Positions 10,617-21,400 of a DNA stretch of 64,000 bases are shown piece after piece. The number at the start of each line of letters is the position of its first letter. The stretch's first letter is position 1. The notes under the pieces were generated by a model that was not told the DNA's origin, did no database searches, and saw only the letters and a program-made list of their open reading frames with translations. The DNA is from Burkholderia metallica (lineage in GTDB: Bacteria; Pseudomonadota; Gammaproteobacteria; Burkholderiales; Burkholderiaceae). Location of the stretch: contig NZ_CADFDB010000009.1 of NCBI RefSeq assembly GCF_902832845.1, forward strand, positions 310,001 through 374,000, read 5' to 3'. The position numbers and the translations under genes were made by a program.

Positions 10617-11897
10617 ATGAAGCCCGCCCGCGACCTCTCGCTCGACTCCCTGCTCGAACGCCTCACGGCGACGCCCGGCGGCTGGCTCGCCACCTATCGC
10701 AACACGACACTGCGCAGCGTATTCCAGCCCGTGCTGTCGATCACGCACAAGCGGGTCGTCGGCTACGAGGCGCTGCTGCGCGTCGTCGATTCGAACGGCG
10801 CGCTGGTCTCGCCCGCCGCCTTGTTCGACAAGACGCGCGCCGACGCCGACGCGCTGCTGCTCGACCGGCTCGCGCGCTGCCTGCATACGGCCAACTTCGT
10901 CGCGCAGGGCATCGGCGACGGCTGGCTGTTCCTGAACGTCACGCCGCGCGTGCTCGATTCGGGCCTCGTGCAGCGCGAATTCGTCGAAGCGCTGTGCCGG
11001 CATTTCGCCCTGCCGCCGAACCGCATCGTGCTGGAGGTCGTCGAACAGCCGGCGCGCGACGAAGCCGCGCTCGCCCGCACGATCGACATGATCCAGCATC
11101 GCGACTTCCTGATCGCGATCGACGATTTCGGCACGGGATTCTCGAACTTCGACCGCGTGTGGCGCGCGCGCCCCGACATCGTCAAGCTCGATCGCTCGCT
11201 CGTCGAACGCTCGACCCGTTCGGCCGACGATCGCCGCATCATGCATCACCTCGTATCGATGCTGCATCAGGCCGGCGCGATGGTGCTCGCCGAGGGCGTC
11301 GAGAGCGACGACTCGCTGCAGGCGCTGATGGAAGCCGACATCGATTTCGTGCAGGGTTTCCGGTTCGGCCAGCCCGATGCATCGATCGCCCATGCAAGCG
11401 CGGCGGCACCCGCGATGCTCGACGCCGCGTGGCAGCGCTTCATCGCGCGCCGGCACGCACCGGTCGTCGCCGAGCAGCCGGGTTTCGACGCGATCGAGCG
11501 ACTCGTGCTGACCGGCGCCGCCGCATTTTCCGCGAGCGGCAACCTGCAGGACGCCGCGCAACGCGTATTCGCGGAGCCGGCTGCGCGCCGCGTGTTCGTC
11601 ACCGACGAGACCGGCGAGCAGTTCCTGCCGTCGATCGGCGCGCACGCCGACGACGGCCAGGCAGGCACCACCCGCCTCGCCCCGCTGTTCCCGGAAACCC
11701 ACAGCAACTGGTCACGGCGCCCGTATTTCCAGCGCGCGATCGCCGCACCCGGACGCGTCGCGCTGATGGGCCCGCACTTCTCGCTGACGGAAGGCCGCGA
11801 CTGCTACACGGCCGCCGTCGCGATTCGCGCACAGAGCCGGCTCGTCGTGTTCTGCGTCGACTTCGTGCTCGACAGCGCGGGAACCGTGATGCGGTAG
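10617..11897 (+). CDS. EAL-domain c-di-GMP phosphodiesterase with C-terminal sensor-like domain
   Basis: A 426-residue cytoplasmic protein, no transmembrane segment. The EAL domain (about 30-260) keeps the expected catalytic set: EALLR at 51, FLNVTP (Asn107), LEVVEQ (Glu140), DDFGTGFS (Asp169-Asp170), VKLDRS (Lys190), EGVE (Glu226) and Gln246, so hydrolysis of c-di-GMP to pGpG is likely. The C-terminal 140 residues contain WSRRPYFQRAI and GPHFSLTEGRDCYTAAVAI, resembling a PAS/Cache-like ligand domain; the EAL-then-sensor order resembles B. subtilis YkuI. The ATG at 10617 precedes the first conserved residues. The 3' end lies inside a 111-bp tandem duplication. Confidence 0.88.
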   Translation: MKPARDLSLDSLLERLTATPGGWLATYRNTTLRSVFQPVLSITHKRVVGYEALLRVVDSNGALVSPAALFDKTRADADALLLDRLARCLHTANFVAQGIGDGWLFLNVTPRVLDSGLVQREFVEALCRHFALPPNRIVLEVVEQPARDEAALARTIDMIQHRDFLIAIDDFGTGFSNFDRVWRARPDIVKLDRSLVERSTRSADDRRIMHHLVSMLHQAGAMVLAEGVESDDSLQALMEADIDFVQGFRFGQPDASIAHASAAAPAMLDAAWQRFIARRHAPVVAEQPGFDAIERLVLTGAAAFSASGNLQDAAQRVFAEPAARRVFVTDETGEQFLPSIGAHADDGQAGTTRLAPLFPETHSNWSRRPYFQRAIAAPGRVALMGPHFSLTEGRDCYTAAVAIRAQSRLVVFCVDFVLDSAGTVMR

Positions 11898-12062
11898 CCG
11901 GTGCGTCGGCGAGCGAACGGCCGGCGCGACCGTCGCCCGTCCGTCGCTCGACTCGTCGTGTTCTGTGTCGCCCTCGTGCTCGACAGCGCAGGAGCCGTAA
12001 TGCGGTAGCCGGTGCGTCGGCGAGCGAACGACTGTCGCGCCCGTCGCCCATCCGTCGCTCGC
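11841..12062. repeat. 111-bp tandem duplication of the EAL gene 3' end
   Basis: Two head-to-tail copies, 11841-11951 and 11952-12062, align without gaps at a constant offset of 111 bp with scattered substitutions. Copy 1 contains the last 57 nt of the EAL gene, from LVVFCVDFVLDS to the stop, plus 54 nt downstream. Copy 2 repeats this, including GCGGTAGCCGGTGCGTCGGC, but is non-coding and diverged. Confidence 0.9.
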
Positions 12063-12069
12063 CCATTCG

Positions 12070-12474
12070 TCAGTCGGTCACCTTCCCTCGTCCCGACTTC
12101 ACCGCGCTGCGGCGCGACTTGTGCTCGAGGCGCCGCTCCTTCGACGCGCGCGTCGGCCGCGTGGCGACCCGCGCGCGCGGCGTGTACGCGACACCGCCGA
12201 TCAGCGCATCGAGGCGCGCCAGCGCGGCTTCGCGGTTCTTCTCCTGGGTGCGATATTCCTGCGACTTGATCACGACGATGCCATCGCGCGTGATGCGCTG
12301 GTCGGGCAGCGCAAGCAGCCGCTCCTTGATGACGGACGGCAACGACGACGCGCGGATATCGAAGCGCAGGTGGATCGCGCTCGACACCTTGTTCACGTTC
12401 TGCCCGCCCGCGCCCTGCGCGCGCACGGCCGTCCATTCGACTTCGGCCGGATCGAGCGTATAGCGGATCATCAT
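12070..12474 (-). CDS. arfB: Alternative ribosome-rescue factor ArfB (YaeJ-type peptidyl-tRNA hydrolase)
   Basis: A 134-residue protein with the class-I release-factor GGQ motif GAGGQNVNK (residues 21-29) and a basic C-terminal tail ([19 protein letters not shown]), the hallmark of ArfB, which enters the empty mRNA channel of stalled ribosomes and hydrolyses the peptidyl-tRNA. Length matches the family. It is the last gene of recC-recB-recD-arfB; its ATG at 12474 overlaps the recD TGA by 4 nt (ATGA), so translation is probably coupled. A second ATG follows immediately (12471). Confidence 0.93.
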   Translation of the reverse strand: MMIRYTLDPAEVEWTAVRAQGAGGQNVNKVSSAIHLRFDIRASSLPSVIKERLLALPDQRITRDGIVVIKSQEYRTQEKNREAALARLDALIGGVAYTPRARVATRPTRASKERRLEHKSRRSAVKSGRGKVTD

Positions 12475-14783
12475 CGCGAAGCCTCCGTCCGGCGCCGCTC
12501 GAGCGCCTCGTCGACGCGCGCCGCGAGCCCCGAGTCGCGCTGCGTGCGTGTCGCGACCGCCTGCGCGAGCACACGCCGCGGCCCGATCACCTGCACGCGC
12601 GTGCGGGCACGCGTGACGGCCGTATAGACGAGTTCGCGCGTGAGCACGCGGCCGAACGACGCCGGCAGCACGAGCGCGGCCTCGTCGAATTCCGAGCCCT
12701 GCGATTTGTGGACCGTCAGCGCGAAAGCGGTTTCGTGCGGGGGCAGCGCGGCCGGCGATACCGCGCGAGCCGTGCCGTCCGCGCGCCTGAACCACACGCG
12801 CAGCACGCCATGCGCATCGGGCAGCGCAACGCCGATATCGCCGTTGAACAAGCCGAGCGCATAGTCGTTGCGCGTCACCATGATCGGCCGCCCCGTGAAC
12901 CAGTGCGCGCCGACCGCGAGCGGCACGCGCGCCGCATGGCGCACGTGCGCGGCCACGAGCGCATTGACGTGCTCCGCGCCGCGCAAGCCGCTGCGGGTCG
13001 CGCACAGGATCCGGAACCGGTTGAGCGCGTCGAACAGCGGCAGCGGATCGGGCACCGGCGCGGCCAGCGCGTCGCGCAACGCGTCGAGGTAGGCACCGAA
13101 GCGCCGCGCGAGCCGCTCGACCGTCGACGACGCGAGCGACTCGCCCGCATCGTCGTGGAACGACGCGGCAGCCGACTCGTCGGCGGGCAGCGCGTCGAGC
13201 GCGGCCTGCACGTCGCCGCTGCGGATCGCGAGCGACAGCCGCCCGATCGGCGAATCGAGACCGAAGCGGTAGTTGCGTTCGAGCCAGACCACGCAGTCGG
13301 CAAGCGGGGCCGGTGCGGCCGCGGGCGCGGACGCCGCGGCGGTTGCGTCCGGCGCCATCGACGTGACCGACGCAAGCGCCGCGTCGCCTGTGTCGAACGG
13401 CGGCAACTCGATGGCGTCGAGCCACGCGAGTTCGCCGACCTCGATCCATGCGGCGGCTTCGGCGGCTTTGACAGCCTCCCCCGAGTCGCCGGTTTCGGCC
13501 GGCACGGGGCCTGCAGCCGGCGGCGGCGCGACATCGGTCGACGAATCTTCGTCGTCCTGCGGTTCGTCGTCGAAGAGCGATGCCTGCCGTGTATCGGTTT
13601 TCCGTCTCGACGCCGGTTTGCGGGCAGCCGTTGCACGCGCAGAGGAAGGCGCCGGCGCCGGGACCGCGGCGGAAACCGGATGCGCCGCGGGAACGGCCGC
13701 GGTCGCGGCGTCGTCCCGCACCGGCAACGCCGCGACGAACGCCGCCTCGTCGATGCCGAGCGCCTGCGCGATACGCGTACGCGCCGCGGCGGTAAATGCC
13801 GGCCGCGCGCTCAGCTCCGCGAAGACGGCGCCCGCCTCGACGGCGGCCAACTGGTCCTTGTCGCCGAGCAGCACGAGCCGCGCGCCCGGTGCGAGCGCGT
13901 CGAGCAGATGAGCGGCGAGCGCGACGTCGATCATCGACGCCTCGTCGACGACGATCAGGTCGTACGGCAACGGATTGTCGCGATGGTGCCGAAAGCCGGC
14001 CGCACCGCCGCCGCCCAGCAGCCGGTGCAGCGTGTACGACGTATCGGGCAGGCGCGCCGCGAGTTCGGGAGGCAGGTCGCCGGCCCGCGCATGCAGCGCT
14101 TCCTGCATCCGCTGCGCGGCTTTGCCGGTCGGCGCGGCCAGCGCGACGCGCAGCGCCGGGTGCGCGTCGAGCAGGCAGGCCAGCACGCCGACGACGGTCG
14201 TCGTCTTGCCCGTTCCCGGGCCGCCGCTGACGATCGTCACGCGGCCCGTCAGCGCGACGATCGCCGCGACGCGCTGCCAGTCGACTTCACCGGTGGGCGG
14301 CCCGAAGTAACGCGCGAGGCTGTCACGCAACCGGTCGGGCGCAAGCGCTTCGTCCGGCACGGCCGTGCCGGCCTGCGCGACGAGCGCGTCGGCAAGCCGA
14401 CGCTCGTAGTCGAAATAGCGCGACAGGTACAGGTGATCGTGACGGTCGACGATCAGCGGCCGCTCGTCGCCGCGCGCGAGCGTGCCGAACGCGACCACGC
14501 CGCTCGCGGCAAGCGCCGCGCGAACCTCATCCGGCGGCGCTTCGTAGCGCTGCGCGAGCGCACCGAGCGCGACGCACACGTGGCCGCCGGCGGTCGCTCG
14601 GCTCGTCGCGAACGCGGCGCGCGCGGCCCAGCGCGCGGCCGCGGCCGGCGCGCCGGCGCGGCGCGAGAGATCGCCGATGCGGCGCGCGAAACCTTCCGCA
14701 AGCGCGATGCCGAAATCGGCGGGTTCGGGCAGCCGCGCGACGAGGCCGCCGGTAAATTCGAGCATATCGTCGGAGGCGTTCAT
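12471..14783 (-). CDS. recD: Exodeoxyribonuclease V alpha subunit RecD, with a 135-residue insertion
   Basis: The 5'-3' SF1 helicase subunit of RecBCD, 770 residues. Walker A is GGPGTGKT (187-194), Walker B VVDEAS (278-283), with [13 protein letters not shown] after it and the C-terminal [15 protein letters not shown] and [10 protein letters not shown] motifs. Between the LGDKDQ block and the LERNYRF block an Ala/Pro/Asp-rich low-complexity insert occupies about residues 355-492, making the protein longer than E. coli RecD (about 608). The start at 14783 overlaps the recB stop by 4 nt (ATGA). Cytoplasmic; acts with RecB and RecC on double-strand ends. Confidence 0.95.
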   Translation of the reverse strand: MNASDDMLEFTGGLVARLPEPADFGIALAEGFARRIGDLSRRAGAPAAAARWAARAAFATSRATAGGHVCVALGALAQRYEAPPDEVRAALAASGVVAFGTLARGDERPLIVDRHDHLYLSRYFDYERRLADALVAQAGTAVPDEALAPDRLRDSLARYFGPPTGEVDWQRVAAIVALTGRVTIVSGGPGTGKTTTVVGVLACLLDAHPALRVALAAPTGKAAQRMQEALHARAGDLPPELAARLPDTSYTLHRLLGGGGAAGFRHHRDNPLPYDLIVVDEASMIDVALAAHLLDALAPGARLVLLGDKDQLAAVEAGAVFAELSARPAFTAAARTRIAQALGIDEAAFVAALPVRDDAATAAVPAAHPVSAAVPAPAPSSARATAARKPASRRKTDTRQASLFDDEPQDDEDSSTDVAPPPAAGPVPAETGDSGEAVKAAEAAAWIEVGELAWLDAIELPPFDTGDAALASVTSMAPDATAAASAPAAAPAPLADCVVWLERNYRFGLDSPIGRLSLAIRSGDVQAALDALPADESAAASFHDDAGESLASSTVERLARRFGAYLDALRDALAAPVPDPLPLFDALNRFRILCATRSGLRGAEHVNALVAAHVRHAARVPLAVGAHWFTGRPIMVTRNDYALGLFNGDIGVALPDAHGVLRVWFRRADGTARAVSPAALPPHETAFALTVHKSQGSEFDEAALVLPASFGRVLTRELVYTAVTRARTRVQVIGPRRVLAQAVATRTQRDSGLAARVDEALERRRTEASR

Positions 14784-17700
14784 GCGCGGCCCCCTTCCAT
14801 CATCCGGTCGAGCGCTTCGACGAGCGCACGCGCGGGCCGCCGCGCATGCACGCCGGCCGGCTCGCCGCCGCTGCGCCAGCCGGGCCGCACACCGCGCACG
14901 AACAGGTACAGATAGCCCGCGATATGCGTGTCGTAGTCGTAATCGGGCAGCCGCCCGCGCAGGTAGCGATGCAGCGCGACCGTATAGAGCAGCGCCTGCA
15001 GGTGATACGCGTGATCGGCCATCGCGACGTCGAGCGCGCGCGGACCGTACGCGTCCAGCGTCGTGCCGAGATGGTTCGACTTCCAGTCGACGATCCAGAA
15101 GCGGCCGTCGTGTTCGACGATCATGTCGATGAAACCCTTGATGAAACCGGCGAGCATGCCCGCCTCCAGTGCAACGTCCGGGTAGCCGTGCGCGACCAGC
15201 AGCCGGCGCAGCGCCACGAGGTCGAGCGCCGGCGCAGGGAACAGGAACCCCATTTCGTCGAGCCGCTTCGCGGGATCGAGATCGGCGAGCCGCATGCCCG
15301 GCACGAGCTCGGTGTGCACGACGTCGTCGACCAGCCGCACCATCATCGCCGGCAGGCGTGTCGCCAGCTCGGGCGTGGCCTCGACCGGCCGGTCGTGCAG
15401 CGCGCCGAGCGCGGCCCGGGGCCACGACTCGGGCTCCGTGAAGCGGCTGAGTTCGAACAGACGGTGCAGGCACTCGCCGGCCGCCGCGCCGCGCGGGAAC
15501 ACGAGGATGTCGTCGTCCGGCGGTTCGGGCGCGACCGGATCGGCCAACAGCCACTCGCCATCCGGCGCCACCGCGGCCAGCGCATCGTGATCGGGCCGCA
15601 GTTCGTCGTCGGGCACGGCCGCGACGCCCGCCTCCTCGCGCGCCATCGACGCGGTCAGCGAGCTGAAGCTCGCCATCCGCCACGCATCGCGCAGCACGCG
15701 CGTCGCCTGGCGCGCCGCGAGCGTCTGCGACGCGTCGTGCCCGGCCGCGAGCCGCTCCGGGCGCCCCGGCGCCGGCAACGGCGCGACGCTCACGGGGCCG
15801 CCCGCAAGCGCATGCCATGCGGTATCGAGCGCGGCTTCATCGGGCGGCTCGTCGAGCCATGCATCGAACGACTGCCCGGCGCCCGCGACGAGCCAGTTGA
15901 GCACGCTGCGCCGCGCTTCGCGCGTCGAGCGCGACGCCAGGTACGGCCCGGCGACGACATAGCAGCGATAGACCGCGCGCGTGAGCGCCACGTAGACGAG
16001 CCGCGCGCGTTCCGCGGCCTGCTCGCGCAGCGCCTGCCGCGCCGCATGCGCGGCGGCTTCGTCGTCGCAGCCGTAATGCAGCACCGCGTCGCCCGCCTCG
16101 TCGTGATATTCGCGCGCATCGGGCAGCGCGGACGGCGGCGGCTCGCGCAACCCGCCGTCGTTCAGGAACGGACAGAACACGATCGCGTATTCGAGGCCCT
16201 TCGACTTGTGCACGGTGACGATCTGCACGAGGTTGCGATCCGATTCGAGCCGCAGCTGCGCTTCCTCGCCGCCGCCGTCGAGCCGTTGCGCGGCGAGCCA
16301 GCGCAGCGTCGGTGCGATGCCCGGCTGCGCCGATGCGCGTGCCTGCGTCAGCTCGGCCAGATGATTGATGTCGGTCACGCGCCGCTCGCCGTCCGCACCG
16401 GCCATCAGCCGCTCGGCGATCCGCAGTTCGCGCGTGAACGTGCGCCACATCACCGCGAAGCCGCGTTCGCGCCACAGCAGCCGATACCGCGAGAAGCGCT
16501 CGACCCAGCTCATCGCGTCGGCGCCGTCAGTAGCGGATGCATCGCGTTGCCCGTCGCCGTCGCCCTGCTCCATTCGCCACAGCGCACCCGCATCGAGGCC
16601 GAACCAGTCGGACGCGAGCGCGGCGCGCAGACGCCGGAGGTCGCCCGGCGCATCGATTGCCGCGAGCACGCGTTCGAGCTGCTCGGCGTCGCCGGTCGAG
16701 AACACCGATGCCTGGGCCAGTTCGACGCTGCCGATGCCCCACGTGGCCAGCACGCGCTTCACGAGACTGCCCTGCCGGTGCGTCTGCACGAGCACCGCGA
16801 CATCGCCCGGCGACACCGGCGTCGCGCCGAGCCGCACGCGCCCTTCGCGCGCGCCGCGCATCAGCCGCGCGATCTCGGCCGCGCAGGCCTGGGCGGCCTG
16901 CGCCTGCGCGTCGCGCTTGAGCAGCGTACCTTCGCCGCCCGGCAACGCCCACACCCGGAAATCGCCGGCCGGGCCCGGATCGGTTTCGTCGACGAACGGC
17001 GCACGCACGCGCGTGCCTGCGCGCACCGCGTAATAGTCGAGCCCGTCGAGCACGAAGGCGCGCGGATTCGACATGAAGAAGCGGTTGCACGCATCGACGA
17101 TCGCGGGCGTCGAGCGCTGGTTGACCGCGAGCGTATAGCACGCGCTCGCACGCGCGCGTGCCGCCAGATACGTATGCAGATCGGCCGCGCGGAAACTGTA
17201 GATCGCCTGCTTCGGGTCGCCGACCAGGAACAGCGGGCCGCCCGGCGCGAAGATCCGGTCGAAGATCGCGAACTGCAGCGGATCGGTATCCTGGAACTCG
17301 TCGATCAGCGCGGCCGGATAGCGCGCGCGCAGCGTGTCGGCAAGCCACGGGTGCGCGTGCAGCGCGTGATACAGGTTGGCAAGCAGATCGTCGAACGACA
17401 CGACGCGCCGCGTGCGCTTGCGCTCGGCCAGTTCGCCCGGCGCCATGTCGAGCCATGCGGCGATCAGCGCGAGCCAGCGCGCGCGCTGGGTGGCCTCGGC
17501 CGAGGCCACGGCCGCTTCGAGCGCGTCGGCCACGTCGAAGAATGCGTGTTCGGGTGTCGTGCCGCCCTTCTTCGTCGCCTTCGCCAGCGCGGTTTGCGTG
17601 AGCTTGAGCGCGACCTTCGGCAGCGCCGCCGTCGCGTCGCCCTGCGCGAAGTGCGCGGCCCACGCGGCGAGTGCATCGGCAACCGCTTCGGGTTTGTGCG

Positions 17701-18490
17701 AGCGCTGGTTGAGCGCGGGCTGCGCGGCGCGCAGCAACGCGTCGATCGCATCGCGCTCGGCCGCCCACATTCGCGCCGCCTCGGCGAAGCATTCCGCCGC
17801 GGCCGCTTCGGCCGATTCGTCCGGCTCGGCCACGCCGTCCCAGCGCAGCGCGGCGAGCGGCTTCTTCAGCCGGCGCGCGAGCTGCGCATCGAGCGCGGCC
17901 GGGCCCGCGCCCGATTCGACGAGCCAGGTCGCGAAGCCCGGCCAGCGCGCGGCGGCCGGTTCGACGCGCGTGCGCCAGAAATCCGCCGCCAACTCGAAGC
18001 GCAGCGATGCATCGTCGGCCTCCATGTCGAACGCGAACGGCATCGCCGCCGCGAACGGCGCTTCCTGAAGCGCACGCTGGCAAAACGCGTGAATCGTGTG
18101 GATCGCGGCCTGGTCGAATGCGCGCAACGCGCGCCTGATCCGCTTCGCGGCCGTGTCGGGGTCGAGCATGCCGGCTGCGCCGAGCGTGGTTTCGAGCAGG
18201 CGCGAGATGAACGGGTCGCCGCCGTCGTCGCCTGTGTCGAGCGCATGGGCAAGCTGCGCGAGCCGGCTGCGAATCCGCTCGTGCAGCTCGGCGGTCGCCG
18301 CTTTCGTGAAGGTCACGACGAGGATTTCGTCCGCGCCGAGATCCTTCTCCAGCAACAGGCGCACGTACAGTGCGCAGATGTTCCACGTCTTGCCGGTGCC
18401 GGCCGACGCCTCGATCTGGTTGACGCCGTCGAGCGGGCACGCGAACACGTCGAGTTCGAGCGCGTGCTGCGGCTGCGACACGGCGCTCAT
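14780..18490 (-). CDS. recB: Exodeoxyribonuclease V beta subunit RecB
   Basis: The 3'-5' helicase and nuclease subunit of RecBCD, 1236 residues. Walker A EASAGTGKT lies at 27-35, followed by ILVVTFTKAATAEL; LIDEFQDTDPLQF is motif II, NLVQIVTVHKSKGLEY motif V, and VYVALTRAVYRCY motif VI. The C-terminal nuclease domain has GFIKGFIDMI (about 1115) and WIVDWKSNHLG (catalytic Asp-Trp-Lys about 1135). The ATG at 18490 overlaps the recC TGA (ATGA). Full length, all expected motifs present. A Chi-regulated repair role is known for the family. Confidence 0.96.
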   Translation of the reverse strand: MSAVSQPQHALELDVFACPLDGVNQIEASAGTGKTWNICALYVRLLLEKDLGADEILVVTFTKAATAELHERIRSRLAQLAHALDTGDDGGDPFISRLLETTLGAAGMLDPDTAAKRIRRALRAFDQAAIHTIHAFCQRALQEAPFAAAMPFAFDMEADDASLRFELAADFWRTRVEPAAARWPGFATWLVESGAGPAALDAQLARRLKKPLAALRWDGVAEPDESAEAAAAECFAEAARMWAAERDAIDALLRAAQPALNQRSHKPEAVADALAAWAAHFAQGDATAALPKVALKLTQTALAKATKKGGTTPEHAFFDVADALEAAVASAEATQRARWLALIAAWLDMAPGELAERKRTRRVVSFDDLLANLYHALHAHPWLADTLRARYPAALIDEFQDTDPLQFAIFDRIFAPGGPLFLVGDPKQAIYSFRAADLHTYLAARARASACYTLAVNQRSTPAIVDACNRFFMSNPRAFVLDGLDYYAVRAGTRVRAPFVDETDPGPAGDFRVWALPGGEGTLLKRDAQAQAAQACAAEIARLMRGAREGRVRLGATPVSPGDVAVLVQTHRQGSLVKRVLATWGIGSVELAQASVFSTGDAEQLERVLAAIDAPGDLRRLRAALASDWFGLDAGALWRMEQGDGDGQRDASATDGADAMSWVERFSRYRLLWRERGFAVMWRTFTRELRIAERLMAGADGERRVTDINHLAELTQARASAQPGIAPTLRWLAAQRLDGGGEEAQLRLESDRNLVQIVTVHKSKGLEYAIVFCPFLNDGGLREPPPSALPDAREYHDEAGDAVLHYGCDDEAAAHAARQALREQAAERARLVYVALTRAVYRCYVVAGPYLASRSTREARRSVLNWLVAGAGQSFDAWLDEPPDEAALDTAWHALAGGPVSVAPLPAPGRPERLAAGHDASQTLAARQATRVLRDAWRMASFSSLTASMAREEAGVAAVPDDELRPDHDALAAVAPDGEWLLADPVAPEPPDDDILVFPRGAAAGECLHRLFELSRFTEPESWPRAALGALHDRPVEATPELATRLPAMMVRLVDDVVHTELVPGMRLADLDPAKRLDEMGFLFPAPALDLVALRRLLVAHGYPDVALEAGMLAGFIKGFIDMIVEHDGRFWIVDWKSNHLGTTLDAYGPRALDVAMADHAYHLQALLYTVALHRYLRGRLPDYDYDTHIAGYLYLFVRGVRPGWRSGGEPAGVHARRPARALVEALDRMMEGGRA

Positions 18491-21400
18491 GCGACCTCCT
18501 TCAGATGCTCGACGAGCGGATCGAACACGAGCCGAGCCAGTGTGCCGAACGGCTCGTCGAGCGATGCATGCGCACCGCGCCACGCGATCGCGATGGCCGG
18601 ATCGTCGGCTTCGCTCACGACGCGCTCGTTGATCCAGACGCTCGCGGCCTTGGCCTCGCCGTCGGACACCCGCGCCCACGCGCTGCGCGGGAAAAACCGC
18701 AGCGGCATGCGCCGCCCCGCGCGAAACAGCGCAGCCAGTGGCGCGAGTTGCTCGAGCGGCGCCGCGACGGGCGTCAGCTCGAACGCGCCGCCGCTGCCGA
18801 ACCACAGCGTGCGGCGCGGGCCGTCGGGTTCGATCGCGCAATAGACGAGATGCGCGAGCCACGCGGAAAGGTAGTCGCGCGCACTCGGCCGCGCATAGCG
18901 GTAGATGATCTGCCCGGCCGGCGTGAGCCGGTTCAGCGTGCCGTGCAGGTCGAGCGGCGCGCTCACCGCGTCGCGCGACAGCAGCGCATCGTCCGCGCCG
19001 AACAACGCCTGCTCGGTGTCGGGCCACGCGGGCACGACGGTGAGCGAGAACGGCCGCCGCTCGATGCCGTCGGCCAGTGCGCGGCGCACGTTCGACGCGA
19101 GCTGCGTCATCGAGCCGAGCGCCTGATCGCGCCATACGGCACCCGTCGCGCCGCCCGGCAGTTCGGGGCTCGCGTCCGCAATGCGCAGCGCGTGATCGTG
19201 CATGCCGGCGCCGTCCGATTCGATCAGCAACGGCAGCACGCGCTCGGCGAGCGCGTCGCTGCCGGCGAAATCGAGCGCGAACGGCTCGGTGTCGAGCAGC
19301 TCGGCCTGCGCGTCGGCGAGCACGATGCCGAGCCGCGCACGCAGCAGCGCGCGCGCAGGATGCCGCCAGAAACGTTCGAATTCGCTGAACGCGACCGGCT
19401 CAACCGGTTCGGGCGGCAGCGGCTGCGCGAAGAACGGCCGCTCGCGCGGCCCGTCGCGCGACGCCTCGGCGGCCAGCAGCGACGCAAGCGTCGCACGCTC
19501 GGCGTCATACGAAACGAGTGCGCTGCCGGGCTGGAAATACGCGGCCGCGAACGGCTGCAGCGGATGCTCGACGACGAACGCGCGCCGCGCGGCATCGACG
19601 GCATCCGGCGCGGCGTCGGGCCCGGCCGCGACGAGCGCGAGATGATCGAGCAGCTCGTCGACGAGTGCCGCGGGCGGCAACGGTGCGTTGTCGCGAATGC
19701 TGCGGCCCGTGTAGGAGATCAGCAGCCGGTCGCGCGCGGCGAGCAGCAGGTCGAGGAACAGATTGCGCTCGTCGTCGCGGCGCTGCCGGTCGCCGAGCTT
19801 CGGCAGCACGGCCATCAGGTCGAATTCGTCCGCGCGCGCGAGACTCGGCAGCACGCCGTCGTCCATCCCGAGCAGACAGACGACGCGATACGGCAGGCCG
19901 CGCAGGCTGGTCAGCGACGAGAACGTGACGCCGCCCCACGGCACCCCGCCGCGCGCCGGATCGTCGAGCGCGGCGGTCAGCCCCGCCCGGACGACGGCCG
20001 CCGGCAACGCTTCGTCGGGCGCGCCCTCGGTCATCGCGGCCAGCATCGCGTCGAGCGCATCGCGCACGCCCGCGAGCGCATCCGCATACGCGGCGCCCGA
20101 ATCGAAGAAACGCGCGAGCGTGTCGGCGAACAGTTCGCTCCAGCCTTGCGGCGTATGCGCGTCGGCCAGCCGCCGCGCGAAGCCGTCGAGATCGTCGGTG
20201 AAACGGGCGAGCCGGCCGAGCAGTTCGGCCTCGCTGCCGGTGGCCGCCTCGATCGGCAGCCACGCGCCGACCGGTGCCGCGCCCTCCGGCATCGCATAGC
20301 CGAGAAAGAGCCGCGCGAGCGCATCGGAGAACGTATGGCGCGGCGCCGGCACGGCCGCGTCGTCGCTCGCGCGCGGCGACAGCCCGCGCCGCGCGCCGGC
20401 GGCCGCGAGCCAGGTCTGCACCGTTTCGAGCGCGGCCGCATCGATGCCGTAGCGCGCGGCCACCGCGTCGACACGCAGCCATTCGACCAGCTCGGGCGCG
20501 CCGACCTGCCGCTCCGGCAACGCGAGCCAGTCGAGCAGCACGCGCGCCACCGGGTTCGCCTGCGACGGCGGCAGGCCGGTGATCCGGTAAGGCACGCGCG
20601 CGCCGCCTGCGCCGGCCGTGCCGAACACCGCGTCGATCAACGGGCCGGCCGCGGCGAGATCGGCCACCGCGACGAGCACGTCGGACGGCTGCAGGCTCGG
20701 GTCGGCGTCGAACCACGCAAGCAGCCGGTCGTGCAGCACCTCGAGCTGGCGCGCGAGGCTGTGGCACACGTGCACCTCGATTCCTCGCTCGGCCGGCGTG
20801 CCGCCGGTTTCGGCCTCCGGCTGCAGTTCGAGGATCGCGTTCTGCACGCGCGCGAGCCACGTGGACTCGGGATTCTCGACGAAACGCGACGCATCGCCCG
20901 ACGCGGCGCTTTCGGTCAGCTCGTGCAGCATGTGCAGTTGCGCCTGCGTCTGCCTGCCCCATTCGGCGAGCAGCGGATGGCCGACTTCCTGGTAGTCGAG
21001 CCGCCCCGCCGCATCGAGCGCCTCGGCATGCGCGGCGGTCACGATGTCGAACCAGAATTCGCGGCACGGGTTCAGCGCATAGATGCGCACGTCGATCCAG
21101 CGCGACAGCTCGCGCAGCAGTGCGACATGCAGCGGCGGCATCGTGGGCAGCGCGAACACGCTGACCGATTCGGGCCAGTCCGCGCGCGCGACGGTGTCGG
21201 GATCGAGATGGCGCGCTTCGACGAGGAAGCGGTGCGCGGGCGGCGTGCCGCTGTCGCTCAGCTCGGCGAGCAGCGCGCGCCACAGCGCGGCCTGCCAGCG
21301 CTCGTCGTCGCGTGCGGCGTCGCTGATCCCGCGCGGCGCGGCGTCGCCCGCGAGCACGGATTCGCCGGCCTGCCATGCGGCCAGCCATTCGGGGCGATAG

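Noticed and set aside
10201-10620. Cys-rich frames in the 10.2-10.6 kb gap
   Set aside because: They are translations of TGTCA/CATGCC repeats; no ribosome site and no protein-like composition.
12070-12474. Reading the GGQ protein as a classical release factor
   Set aside because: It has the GGQ domain plus a basic tail but no codon-recognition domain, which fits ArfB and not RF1/RF2.
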